A stretch of DNA of 64,000 nt from Acidithiobacillus caldus ATCC 51756 (lineage in GTDB: Bacteria; Pseudomonadota; Gammaproteobacteria; Acidithiobacillales; Acidithiobacillaceae), in NCBI RefSeq assembly GCF_000175575.2, contig NZ_CP005986.1:1994615-2058614 (forward strand). The letters run 5' to 3'. Positions within the stretch are counted from its first letter, which is position 1; each line of letters opens with the position of its first letter. A model generated the notes under the pieces. It was not told the DNA's origin, did no database searches, and saw only the letters and a list, made by a program, of their open reading frames with translations. Shown here piece by piece: positions 25,457-33,871 of this stretch. A program made the position numbers and the translations under genes.

Positions 25457-27575
25457 GTCCGTGGCGCCTTCGCCCCCGGCTGTCCCCGAGACTGCGCGTG
25501 CGGAGGCGCTGGACCATCCTTCCCTGTATTTCAATCGCGACCTCAGTATCCTCGAATTCAATCGTCGCGTGCTGGCGCTGGCGGACGATCCGCAGGTGCC
25601 ACTTCTGGAGCGCCTGCGCTTTCTGACCATCGTCTCCAGCAATCTCGACGAGTTCTTTGAGGTTCGAGTGGCGGGCCTGATGCAGCGGCGCAAATACAAC
25701 GCCGGGCCTCTGGGCCCGGACATGCTTGGCCCCGAGGACGAGATTCGGGCCGTCGCCAAGGTGGCGCACGAGCTCATCCAGGCTCAGTACACCTGTCTCA
25801 ATGAACGCATACTCCCGGCGCTGGCGGCGGCGGGGATTCGTCTGCGCCGCCGCGATACTTGGCGGGCGACGCAACGGCGCTGGATCGCCCAGTATTTTCA
25901 GCAGGAGGTTCTGCCCCTGCTCACGCCCTTGAGTCTTGACCCGGCGCATCCCTTCCCCAAGGTCCAGAACAAGGGGCTCAACTTTGCCATCGTCCTCGAG
26001 GGGCAGGATGCCTATGGGCGGCATAGTCCCATCGCCATCGTCCAGGCACCGCGCATTCTCCCGCGCATCATTCAGTTGCCCACGGACATCGCTGGTCCTG
26101 CGGATTTCGTTTTCCTGTCTTCGGTGATTCACGAGAATATCGAGACCCTCTTTCCTGGCCTCCACGTCAAGGGTTTCTATCAGTTTCGTGTCACCCGGAA
26201 CAGCGAGCTCTTCGTCGATGAAGAAGAGGTGGACAACCTGCTGGACGCCCTGGCGGATGAACTCACCACCCGTCCCTTTGGCGAGGCGGTGCGTCTAGAG
26301 GTTGCCAGCAATTGCCCGGCAGAGGTCTATCAATACTTGCTGCGCCATTTCGATCTGCAGGAAGAGAGCCTCTACACCTTGCCGGGACCGGTGAATCTCT
26401 CACGCATGGCGGCCATCATCGATATGGCGGCGCGACCAGATCTGCTGTATCCGCCCTTCACGCCGGGCTTACCCGACCGCTGCCTGCGCAGCGAGGAGAT
26501 CTTCAGCCAGTTGCGCCGGGGTCCGATACTGCTGCACCATCCTTATCAGAGTTTCATGCCTGTGGTGGACTTCATCCGCCAGGCGGCCAGCGACCCAGCG
26601 GTCCTGGGTATCAAACAGACCCTCTACCGCACCACGCCCGACTCCCCCATCGTGCAGGCCCTGATGGATGCCGCAGTAGCCGGCAAGCAGGTCACCGCGG
26701 TCATTGAACTCAAAGCCCGCTTCGACGAGGCCAACAATATCCGACTGGCGGAACAGTTGGAGGAGGTGGGCGCGCAGGTCGTGTATGGGGTCGTCCACCA
26801 CAAGGTGCACGCCAAGATGGCTCTGGTACTGCGGCGTGAAACCGACGGCATTCGCCTGTATGGACATCTGGGCACGGGTAACTACCACGCCCGCAACGCC
26901 CGCATCTACACCGATCTCAGCCTCCTCACGGCGGATACCCAGATCACCGCCGACATGAATGCCCTGTTCATGCACATCACCGGCATGGGACGGGCCCCGA
27001 CCCTGACGAAGCTCCTGCAAAGCCCCTTCACCCTCTTCGCTGCCCTGCGCGAAAAGATTGCCGCCGAAACGGCCCTCGGCACTGCCGGGCGCATCATCGC
27101 TCGGGTCAATGCCCTGGTGGAGCCGGATCTGATCCGCGACCTCTATCTGGCGTCGCAGGCAGGAGTCCAGATCGATCTCATCGTCCGTGGTCCCTGTACC
27201 CTGCGCCCGGGCATTCCCGGCGTGTCCGAGAACATTCGGGTACGCTCCATCGTCGGCCGCTTTCTGGAACACAGCCGCGTCTATTACTTTGGCCGCAATG
27301 GCGACCCGGAACTGTGGATGGCCAGCGCCGATTGGATGAGTCGCAACCTTTTCCGTCGCCTGGAGACAGCCATCCCCATCGAGGATCCGGATCTGCGCCA
27401 GCGGCTCATACGGGAGACCCTGGAGTTCTATCTCGAGGACGACTGCAACGCCTGGGCCATGGGTAGCGACGGTTCCTACAGTCACCTGCGCGATCCCAGC
27501 CAGGAGCAGCCCTGTCGCTCCGCCCAGGATCGCCTGCTTGCCCTCTATGGTCGCGGCGGTGTGGGCAATGGCTGA
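25434..27575 (+). CDS. ppk1: Polyphosphate kinase 1
   Basis: This 713-residue enzyme makes polyphosphate from ATP. The N-terminal domain begins [16 protein letters not shown]. The first phospholipase-D-like domain contains the autophosphorylated histidine in [11 protein letters not shown], and the second has [15 protein letters not shown] with the partner residues. [18 protein letters not shown] between them is also family-specific. The C-terminal 30 residues beyond the catalytic core are variable. It overlaps folD at its start and the ParA-like gene at its end, so the ppk1, parA and CYTH-CHAD genes look translationally coupled. Confidence 0.97.
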   Translation: MRPSSPPESVAPSPPAVPETARAEALDHPSLYFNRDLSILEFNRRVLALADDPQVPLLERLRFLTIVSSNLDEFFEVRVAGLMQRRKYNAGPLGPDMLGPEDEIRAVAKVAHELIQAQYTCLNERILPALAAAGIRLRRRDTWRATQRRWIAQYFQQEVLPLLTPLSLDPAHPFPKVQNKGLNFAIVLEGQDAYGRHSPIAIVQAPRILPRIIQLPTDIAGPADFVFLSSVIHENIETLFPGLHVKGFYQFRVTRNSELFVDEEEVDNLLDALADELTTRPFGEAVRLEVASNCPAEVYQYLLRHFDLQEESLYTLPGPVNLSRMAAIIDMAARPDLLYPPFTPGLPDRCLRSEEIFSQLRRGPILLHHPYQSFMPVVDFIRQAASDPAVLGIKQTLYRTTPDSPIVQALMDAAVAGKQVTAVIELKARFDEANNIRLAEQLEEVGAQVVYGVVHHKVHAKMALVLRRETDGIRLYGHLGTGNYHARNARIYTDLSLLTADTQITADMNALFMHITGMGRAPTLTKLLQSPFTLFAALREKIAAETALGTAGRIIARVNALVEPDLIRDLYLASQAGVQIDLIVRGPCTLRPGIPGVSENIRVRSIVGRFLEHSRVYYFGRNGDPELWMASADWMSRNLFRRLETAIPIEDPDLRQRLIRETLEFYLEDDCNAWAMGSDGSYSHLRDPSQEQPCRSAQDRLLALYGRGGVGNG

Positions 27576-28215
27576 GGCAGAACAGCACTCGGTCCTGGTC
27601 CTGAACAGCAAGGGCGGTGCTGGCAAAACCACCGTGGCCACCAATCTGGCAAGCCTGCTTGCCCTGCGCGCCTCGGTGCTCCTGGCCGATCTCGATCCCC
27701 AGGGTTCCAGCAGCCACTGGTGGCGGCGACGTCCGCCGCAGTTGCCGGCCATCTCCCTGGTGAGCGATCCCCAGCGCAAGTTTCGCGACTATCCGCCGGC
27801 ACAGTGGTTCATTCTGGATGCTCCGGCCGGATTAAAGCGCAGCCGGCTCGAGGAAATGCTGGATGAGGTGAGCACCCTCCTCGTGCCCATCACCGCCTCG
27901 GCCTTCGACATGGACGCCAGTCTCGTCTTCCTCGAGCGACTTCAGGAAATCAAGCGCTTTCGCAAGGGACGCGTCCGCATCGGCATCGTCGCCAATCGCG
28001 TGCACCAGGGCACGCGGGCGAAGCAGGCGCTGGAGGCCTTCCTCCGCGATCTGGATCTGCCCGTCATCGCCTTCCTGCGCGACAGCCAGATCTACGTGCA
28101 TGCCGCCGCCGCGGGCGTGGGCATAGCCGACCTGCGCGCCAGCGAGACCCGATCCGAACTGCCACAATGGACCCGTGTGCTGCAGTTTTTGGGAGAAGTG
28201 GACCGTGGAACGTGA
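27568..28215 (+). CDS. ParA/MinD-type ATPase in the polyphosphate locus
   Basis: This 215-residue orphan ParA has the deviant Walker A motif with signature lysine (NSKGGAGKTTVATNLA, near residue 13), Walker A' (LLADLDPQGSSSHWW) and Walker B (WFILDAPAG). There is no N-terminal DNA-binding domain and no parB next to it, which makes it resemble the small ATPases that space carboxysomes or other cargo over the nucleoid (McdA-like). The ATG at 27568 overlaps the ppk1 stop by eight bases. Its end overlaps the CYTH-CHAD gene by 11 bases. A role in placing polyphosphate granules is inference. Confidence 0.88.
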   Translation: MAEAEQHSVLVLNSKGGAGKTTVATNLASLLALRASVLLADLDPQGSSSHWWRRRPPQLPAISLVSDPQRKFRDYPPAQWFILDAPAGLKRSRLEEMLDEVSTLLVPITASAFDMDASLVFLERLQEIKRFRKGRVRIGIVANRVHQGTRAKQALEAFLRDLDLPVIAFLRDSQIYVHAAAAGVGIADLRASETRSELPQWTRVLQFLGEVDRGT

Positions 28216-29686
28216 ACTGAAACTGCAGGTGCTCGAAGCCGACGCCTGGGAAAACATCCTGAGTCACCCGCTGGTGGATCTGGCTGCGGTGACACCACGT
28301 CCGATGCATGCCCGCTATTTTGATACCAGCGACCACAGTCTACAGCGCGCCCGCATCGCCTACCGCGTGCGCCTGGAAGGCGAGCAGTGGGTAGCGACCT
28401 TGAAATTCGCCGGGGCAGCCAGTGGCGGACTGCATGAGCGTCCCGAGTGGAATGTACCGGTAGCCGGGCCCCAAGCGGATCTGGGCGTTTTCGACGACCC
28501 GGAGTTGGTCCAGATCCTGCGTCCCTACCTCCATCTACCCTTGGCGGTAGTGCTGGAAACGGTCTTTGAACGGCGTGAGCGCAGTCTGACCGGGAGTCAG
28601 GGGGAACATCTGCTCCTCGCCGCCGATCGCGGCGAGATCCGGGTCAAGGGAGAAACCCTGCCCATCCTGGAACTGGAGATCGAACTGGTCAGGGGCAGCG
28701 TGGCCGCGATTCTGAAGCACGGCGCCGACCTCTGCGCAGCACTGCCCCTCTGCCCCGAATCCGAAAGCAAGTTTCAACGGGGAATGGGCTTGCTACGGTC
28801 CACGACGCGCTCATCCCCAGAAACCCAGCAGCAGGCCCAGGCACCCAAATTACCGGGCCGCGAACCTGCTGCCAGCGCCCTGCGCGAGATACTCATTGTC
28901 GAGATCCAGGCCTGTCTGGCGGCCCTGCGGGTGGAGACGCGTGAGGGCAGCCGCAGCAATTTCCACGATCTGCGCCGTTGCGTCCGCCAGTTACGCGCCC
29001 TGCTGCGTTTTTGCAAACCGCTAGAGACGGACACGTCCACACACGCTCTACGTCTGGAACTTGCCACCTGGTTTCATCGGCAAAGTGGCCGCCGTGATCG
29101 CGACGCCCTGCTCGATCATTGGCAAAACCACGCGTCGGAGTTTCAGCTCTCGCCAGCGCCTTTGACCGACGCCTTGCTGAAAAGCGACGGCGAATCGGCA
29201 AATTCCGCCGGGAGCCTCGCCGCCACGCTCCTGCGACTCTGGGCGCATCTCGAGGATTCCGACGGGTTTTCTGGAAGTCTCAGCCTGCGGGAATTTGCCG
29301 AAAGGCATCTGGCCCAGATGGATCGTAAACTCCGACGCGCCGAGATCGATACCGACAGCGCCGAGGGTCGCGCCGAATTCCATCGGCTGCGCATCCAGAT
29401 CAAGAATTTCCGTTATGTACTGCACTGCCTTGCCGGCCTCTGGCCTGCCAAGGATAGCAAGGGCCTGATGAAGGTACTGAGTCACCTGCAGGAAAGTTCC
29501 GGCCTCATTCGCGATGCGCAGATGGCCGCCAGTCATCTCTTGCCCCTGGGGCTCGAAGCACCATCGGAGCTGGCACTGCATGCCGGCGTATTGTGGGGCT
29601 ACCTGGTGGCCCGCAAGCAGCGGGAAGCGAAGAAGTTTCGCAAGTCCTGGGCCCGGTTCCTGGAAGTCTCCCGGCCCTGGGACTGA
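28205..29686 (+). CDS. CYTH-CHAD domain protein, probable polyphosphate-binding
   Basis: About 493 residues. The N-terminal CYTH domain opens with the metal/triphosphate motif ExExK as Glu2, Glu4 and Lys6 (VERELK). This supports the GTG start at 28205, which also has GGGAG upstream. Basic and acidic strand residues typical of triphosphate tunnel enzymes follow (FDTSDHSLQRARIAYRVR). The C-terminal CHAD domain (from about 230) is helical with conserved histidines and basic residues (FHDLRRCVRQLRALLRF, FHRLRIQIKNFRYVL). CHAD domains bind polyphosphate and CYTH domains can hydrolyse tripolyphosphate. It is the last gene of the ppk1 cluster. Confidence 0.92.
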   Translation: MERELKLQVLEADAWENILSHPLVDLAAVTPRPMHARYFDTSDHSLQRARIAYRVRLEGEQWVATLKFAGAASGGLHERPEWNVPVAGPQADLGVFDDPELVQILRPYLHLPLAVVLETVFERRERSLTGSQGEHLLLAADRGEIRVKGETLPILELEIELVRGSVAAILKHGADLCAALPLCPESESKFQRGMGLLRSTTRSSPETQQQAQAPKLPGREPAASALREILIVEIQACLAALRVETREGSRSNFHDLRRCVRQLRALLRFCKPLETDTSTHALRLELATWFHRQSGRRDRDALLDHWQNHASEFQLSPAPLTDALLKSDGESANSAGSLAATLLRLWAHLEDSDGFSGSLSLREFAERHLAQMDRKLRRAEIDTDSAEGRAEFHRLRIQIKNFRYVLHCLAGLWPAKDSKGLMKVLSHLQESSGLIRDAQMAASHLLPLGLEAPSELALHAGVLWGYLVARKQREAKKFRKSWARFLEVSRPWD

Positions 29687-29696
29687 AGACGGAAGT

Positions 29697-29718
29697 CGGC
29701 GGACACCCCGCCGGTTTT
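29697..29718 (+). terminator. Candidate terminator after the CYTH-CHAD gene
   Basis: A 6-bp stem CGGCGG/CCGCCG with a 5-base loop is followed by GTTTT, ten bases after the stop. A second overlapping dyad CCGGTT/AACCGG spans 29711-29731. The T tract is short, so termination may be partial. Confidence 0.5.
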
Positions 29719-29842
29719 CACGGTCAACCGGTTTACCGAAAGGTGGTGGCAACTCACGGCTGCGGCGCCATCTTTCAGGGAAGCGCTCTGGGGCAGCTCA
29801 AGATAGCATGCCGGCGAGTGCCCCAGACTAGTTGCCGGACCC

Positions 29843-30190
29843 TTAGCAGGGGCCGAGTCTTTCCCGTTCGCGCTCGATCTTGTGCGCTACCAGGGCGATG
29901 GCCAGGGCGAGCTGGTACTGATCGCGGTCCAGTCCCCATTCGCGTGCCTGCTCGGCATCAAAGTGCTGGCCGGCGCAGCAATCCTGCAGGGCCTTGCAAT
30001 CCATGCTGTCCCACAGGAAACCCGCCAGTTCGCTAACCTGATCGGATCCAAAAACGGCGGCCGCCGCCTTGAGATCGGGGATATCCTTTTGTGCCAAAAG
30101 CTCCGCCACCGCCAGGGCGGCGGCGTCGAGGCACTTTTCGTCCTCTTTTTCCAGACCGTGCTTCACTGCGGATTCGATATCGACCTGCAT
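29843..30190 (-). CDS. Small protein of unknown function
   Basis: This 115-residue acidic, mostly helical protein resembles no family I recognise. It has no signal peptide or membrane segment. It contains ALQDCCAGQHF with two adjacent cysteines plus three others, including one as the last residue. AGGAG lies about nine bases before the ATG. Its coding status rests on this ribosome site, the codon pattern and its place 51 bases downstream of pepN in the same direction. It is convergent with the polyphosphate genes. Confidence 0.72.
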   Translation of the reverse strand: MQVDIESAVKHGLEKEDEKCLDAAALAVAELLAQKDIPDLKAAAAVFGSDQVSELAGFLWDSMDCKALQDCCAGQHFDAEQAREWGLDRDQYQLALAIALVAHKIERERERLGPC

Positions 30191-30241
30191 CTCGAGCGCT
30201 CCTCAAGGGTAAATGAAAAGGGATGGTTTTCCATGGTACGG

Positions 30242-32875
30242 CTATGCGGACGACGCCGCCGCGTCCTGACAACGGCTCAGCACCTCGGCAAGATCCCGGG
30301 ACAAGGCTGGCTTGCGGGCAAGCTCGGCAATGACCCCTTGCATGTGCCCACGCCGCTGCGCGTCCAGACGCGGCCAGCGGCTCAGTACCGTCGCCAGACG
30401 CGCGGCCGTCTGGGGGTTGATGCCGTCCAAATGACGGATCTGTTCTCCAAAGAAACGGTAACCGGAGCCGTCGGCCGCGTGAAAGACCGTGGGGTTGGCG
30501 GCAAAGGCTCCCAGAACGGAGCGCACCCGGTTGGGGACACGCCAATCGAAATCGGGATGCACGAGGAGGTTGGCCGCGCGATGGAGAGTCGCTGGCTCTT
30601 CCCGCCCGAGCTGGGTACTGAACCACCGATCCAGGACCAGGGGATGGTGTCGCCAAGTCTGGTAGAAGTCCATGAGCAGGTCCTCGCTGTCGTGGTGGAT
30701 GTCTTGCACGAGCAGCGTGTAGGCGGCCAGGCGCTCGCTCATGTTGTCGGCTTCAGCATATTGCAGGCGCGCCAGGGCGATGGCCTCCCAGCGCAGACGG
30801 TCGTTGACCAAAAGGTAGGACAGCATGACCTGGCGCAAGCGTCGACGTCCCATGGAAAGACCATCCAACTGGTAAGTACCGGCAAGGCCTTGGTACCAGG
30901 CCATGAAGGTATCGCCAAATACCATGGCGAGGGCCCGGCGCAGGCTTTCGCGCGCAGCGTGGATGGCATCCACCTGGATGATCTCCATCTGCTCGCCCAG
31001 GTAATCTTCCGTGGGCAGCGTGAGCAACTCGGCACAGAAGGCCGGGTCTTCCGGCCACTGGGAGGTCACGGCCGCTACGGCCTCGCGCAAGTCCCCGCTG
31101 GGCAGGGCTCGCGTCGGCTCGGCGATGTATCCGAGCAGCTCGCGGATGGCAAGAGCCTGAAAATTCTCCCAGCGGCTGAAGGGATCGTCGTCGTGACGGG
31201 CGAGGAAGGGTTCGGCAAGGACCGCATCGCTGCGCTCGAGGATGATGGGGGCGGAAAAGCCGCGAAAGAGTGAGGGCACACAGGGCTCGTGAAGCCCGGT
31301 GAAAGTCCAGTCTTGCTGCGGCTGCGTCAACATCAGGACCGTCTCGGTGCCAAGGTCATCGTTGCCTACGCGCAAGGGCTGACGTCTGCCAGCGCGGTCG
31401 AGGAGGGCCACGCGCACGGGAATGGGCAGCGTCGTCTTGTCGGCCTGGCCTGGTGTTGCCGGAGTGCGTTGGGAAAGCTCCAGACTCAGGCTACCGGTCT
31501 CCAGATCCTGTTGCCATTTGGCCTCGACGCGCGGGGTACCCGCCTGTGCGTACCAGCGCATAAAGGCTTGCAGGTCGCAGCCACTGCCGGCTTCGAGCGC
31601 CGAGAGAAAATCTTCGATGGTCACCGCCTGGCCATCGAAGCGGGAGAAATACGCATCCATACCGGCTCGGAAACGCTCCGGACCCAAGGTGGTATGGATC
31701 ATCCGCACGATCTCCGCACCCTTTTCGTAGACCGTCGCGGTGTAGAAGTTGTTGATCTCGGCATAGGCATCGGGTCGCACCGGGTGGGCCAGGGGGCCTG
31801 CGTCCTCGGGGAATTGCGCGGCGCGCAGTCGCCGCACATCGGCAATGCGCTGCACCCCCCGGGAGTTCTGATCCGCCGAGAATTCCTGATCGCGAAAAAC
31901 GGTGAGGCCTTCCTTCAGGCTCAGCTGAAACCAGTCGCGCAAGGTGACGCGATTGCCGGTCCAGTTGTGGAAATACTCGTGGGCGATGACCGATTCGACG
32001 TGCAGGTAGTCGTCATCCGTGGCGGTCTCGGGACTGGCCAGCACGTATTTCGTGTTGAATATGTTGAGGCCCTTGTTTTCCATGGCCCCCATGTTGAAGC
32101 TGTCGGTAGCGACGATCATGTAGCGTTCGAGATCGTATTCTCGCCCATAGACCCGCTCGTCCCAGGCCATGGCACGCTTCAAACTGTCCAGGGCCCGTTG
32201 ACAGGCATCGCGATAACGCTCGGCGACGTAGACTTCCAGAGCCACGGAGCGACCGGACTGGGTAGTGAAATGGTCGCGCTCCACCACGAATCGACCCGCC
32301 ACCAAAGCAAAGAGGTAGGAGGGCTTGGGGAAGGGATCGTGCCAACGCGCCCAATGCCCACCCTGACCGTCCGTGCCCGTCGCCTCGAGATTGCCGTTGG
32401 CCAGAAGCATGGGATAGTGCTCACGGTCGGCATGGAGGGTGACGGTGAAGGGCGCCAGGCAGTCGGGCCGATCCAGGTAGTAGGTAATGCGACGAAAGCC
32501 CTCGGCCTCACACTGGGTCAGAAGTACACCATCGGCGGCGTAGAGGCCGGACAATTGGGTGTTGGTCGCCGGATGGACGCGCACCCGACTGTTCAGGGTA
32601 AAGGCTTGGGGGGGATGGTGCAGACGCAAACCCTCGTCCAACAGATCGTAGCGGTCTGCACCAACCACCTGCCCATCGAGGCGCAATTCCAGAAGGTCCA
32701 GAGACTCTCCCTGGAATATCAGATACTCCGGCGGTTCGGGCAAGCGACAGCGCAGGCGCAGTTCCGCAAGGACTTCGGTGGTATCCGCATCCAGCCAAAA
32801 CTCCAGGGCGGTGGCGACGATTTCGTAATCTGGGGCTCGATAATCCTCATGCCGGACGAGCTGGATGCTGGCCAT
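30242..32875 (-). CDS. pepN: Aminopeptidase N (M1 family)
   Basis: This 877-residue cytoplasmic zinc aminopeptidase finishes peptide degradation by removing N-terminal residues. The exopeptidase loop GAMEN is at about 263-267. The zinc motif HEYFHNW with downstream Glu in LKEGLTVFRD is at about 299-325. The C-terminal half has the DUF3458 repeats of the PepN branch. I chose ATG 32875; an in-frame TTG at 32890 would add five residues. The start overlaps the end of the DsbG-like gene, so the two are probably coupled. Confidence 0.96.
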   Translation of the reverse strand: MASIQLVRHEDYRAPDYEIVATALEFWLDADTTEVLAELRLRCRLPEPPEYLIFQGESLDLLELRLDGQVVGADRYDLLDEGLRLHHPPQAFTLNSRVRVHPATNTQLSGLYAADGVLLTQCEAEGFRRITYYLDRPDCLAPFTVTLHADREHYPMLLANGNLEATGTDGQGGHWARWHDPFPKPSYLFALVAGRFVVERDHFTTQSGRSVALEVYVAERYRDACQRALDSLKRAMAWDERVYGREYDLERYMIVATDSFNMGAMENKGLNIFNTKYVLASPETATDDDYLHVESVIAHEYFHNWTGNRVTLRDWFQLSLKEGLTVFRDQEFSADQNSRGVQRIADVRRLRAAQFPEDAGPLAHPVRPDAYAEINNFYTATVYEKGAEIVRMIHTTLGPERFRAGMDAYFSRFDGQAVTIEDFLSALEAGSGCDLQAFMRWYAQAGTPRVEAKWQQDLETGSLSLELSQRTPATPGQADKTTLPIPVRVALLDRAGRRQPLRVGNDDLGTETVLMLTQPQQDWTFTGLHEPCVPSLFRGFSAPIILERSDAVLAEPFLARHDDDPFSRWENFQALAIRELLGYIAEPTRALPSGDLREAVAAVTSQWPEDPAFCAELLTLPTEDYLGEQMEIIQVDAIHAARESLRRALAMVFGDTFMAWYQGLAGTYQLDGLSMGRRRLRQVMLSYLLVNDRLRWEAIALARLQYAEADNMSERLAAYTLLVQDIHHDSEDLLMDFYQTWRHHPLVLDRWFSTQLGREEPATLHRAANLLVHPDFDWRVPNRVRSVLGAFAANPTVFHAADGSGYRFFGEQIRHLDGINPQTAARLATVLSRWPRLDAQRRGHMQGVIAELARKPALSRDLAEVLSRCQDAAASSA

Positions 32876-32886
32876 GATCGCCGCCG

Positions 32887-33744
32887 TCAACTGCCCTGGC
32901 AGCTACCGTGGTCGAGGGAATGGATTTCCTTGAGGAAAGACTCCAGATCCTTGTCCGGTAGCCCGTGCTTGAGCACCACGGTATTGTGATCATTGCAGTA
33001 GAGCAGGGTCGGAGTGGCCACCTCGCCGCTCTGCTCCAGCAGCTTGGTGTTGTTCTGCACCGCAGTGACCGTCGCAGTCGCAGGGTCCTTGGCCGGTTCG
33101 ATGCCGCCCTCCTCCGTCGCTTCATCAAAGCCTTTTTCATTCTCTGCCATGGCCGCCGCGGGATCCTTGGCTCCCAGAATGGCTTCGGCCTTACCGGCGC
33201 TGCTGGACTTGAGGAAAGCGACGACGACGAAGCGCACCCGCAACTTGCCAGCGGCAATCAGCGGCTTGGCCTCTTCGTAGAACTTGTGGCAGAAAATGCA
33301 GTTGGGATCGACAAAGGCCGTGATCTCCGGGCCTTTGGTGCCCAGCACGAAGCTATCCGCGGCCGCCGCCTTTTTGGCCAGGGCTTCCGGAGTCTCGGGC
33401 TTGGGGATGAGGCCGAGCTGGATCGCCTCCTCCCGCATCAGGTTCTCGCCAGCGGCATTGAAGACCGTGCCGGCGACCAGGTACTTGCCGTCCGGGGTGA
33501 GGTACAGGATGTTGGGGTGGCCATCGATCTGCACCAAGGCCCCCGTCAGGCCACCTGGACCGGCGAAGGTCTTTTCCACCTGTCCCTGGCCGTGGGCCAG
33601 CCCATCCACCAGTTTCTGCGCCTTCGCTTGCGAAACGACGGCCGCCTTGGCAACGGAAATGGGTAAATACCTACCGGCGAACACGCCTCCCAAGGCACCC
33701 ACCACGAGTAAACCCACCGCCAGCGCCACCGTTTTTGTCTGCAT
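32887..33744 (-). CDS. DsbC/DsbG-like periplasmic thiol-disulfide isomerase
   Basis: This 285-residue protein has an N-terminal hydrophobic segment (residues 5-24) that is a signal peptide or anchor. A cystatin-like dimerisation region follows with GHPNILYLTPDGKYLVAGTVF. The thioredoxin-like domain has active site CIFC at Cys149-Cys152 (FVDPNCIFCHKFYEEAKP) and the cis-proline loop VATPTLLYC. It should reshuffle or reduce disulfides in the periplasm, fed by DsbD (8903-10744). A further cysteine near the C-terminus is unusual. The pepN start overlaps its end. Confidence 0.9.
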   Translation of the reverse strand: MQTKTVALAVGLLVVGALGGVFAGRYLPISVAKAAVVSQAKAQKLVDGLAHGQGQVEKTFAGPGGLTGALVQIDGHPNILYLTPDGKYLVAGTVFNAAGENLMREEAIQLGLIPKPETPEALAKKAAAADSFVLGTKGPEITAFVDPNCIFCHKFYEEAKPLIAAGKLRVRFVVVAFLKSSSAGKAEAILGAKDPAAAMAENEKGFDEATEEGGIEPAKDPATATVTAVQNNTKLLEQSGEVATPTLLYCNDHNTVVLKHGLPDKDLESFLKEIHSLDHGSCQGS

Positions 33745-33826
33745 GCCATACCCTTTCTGTGTTCAGAATCCAGCCCGAAGCCCGCATAGTAACGCGCGGC
33801 GCTCCGTGCTTCCAGTCGCGGGCAAC

Positions 33827-33856
33827 GAAAACCCCCGGGCAATCATCGCCCGAGGG
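33827..33856 (-). terminator. Rho-independent terminator after clpB
   Basis: A 9-bp stem with one mismatch (33832-33840 with 33848-33856) and a 7-base loop is followed on the minus strand by TTTTC. It lies about 15 bases past the clpB stop and ends the long minus-strand block. Confidence 0.8.
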
Positions 33857-33871
33857 CTGCTCTCGTTCTGC

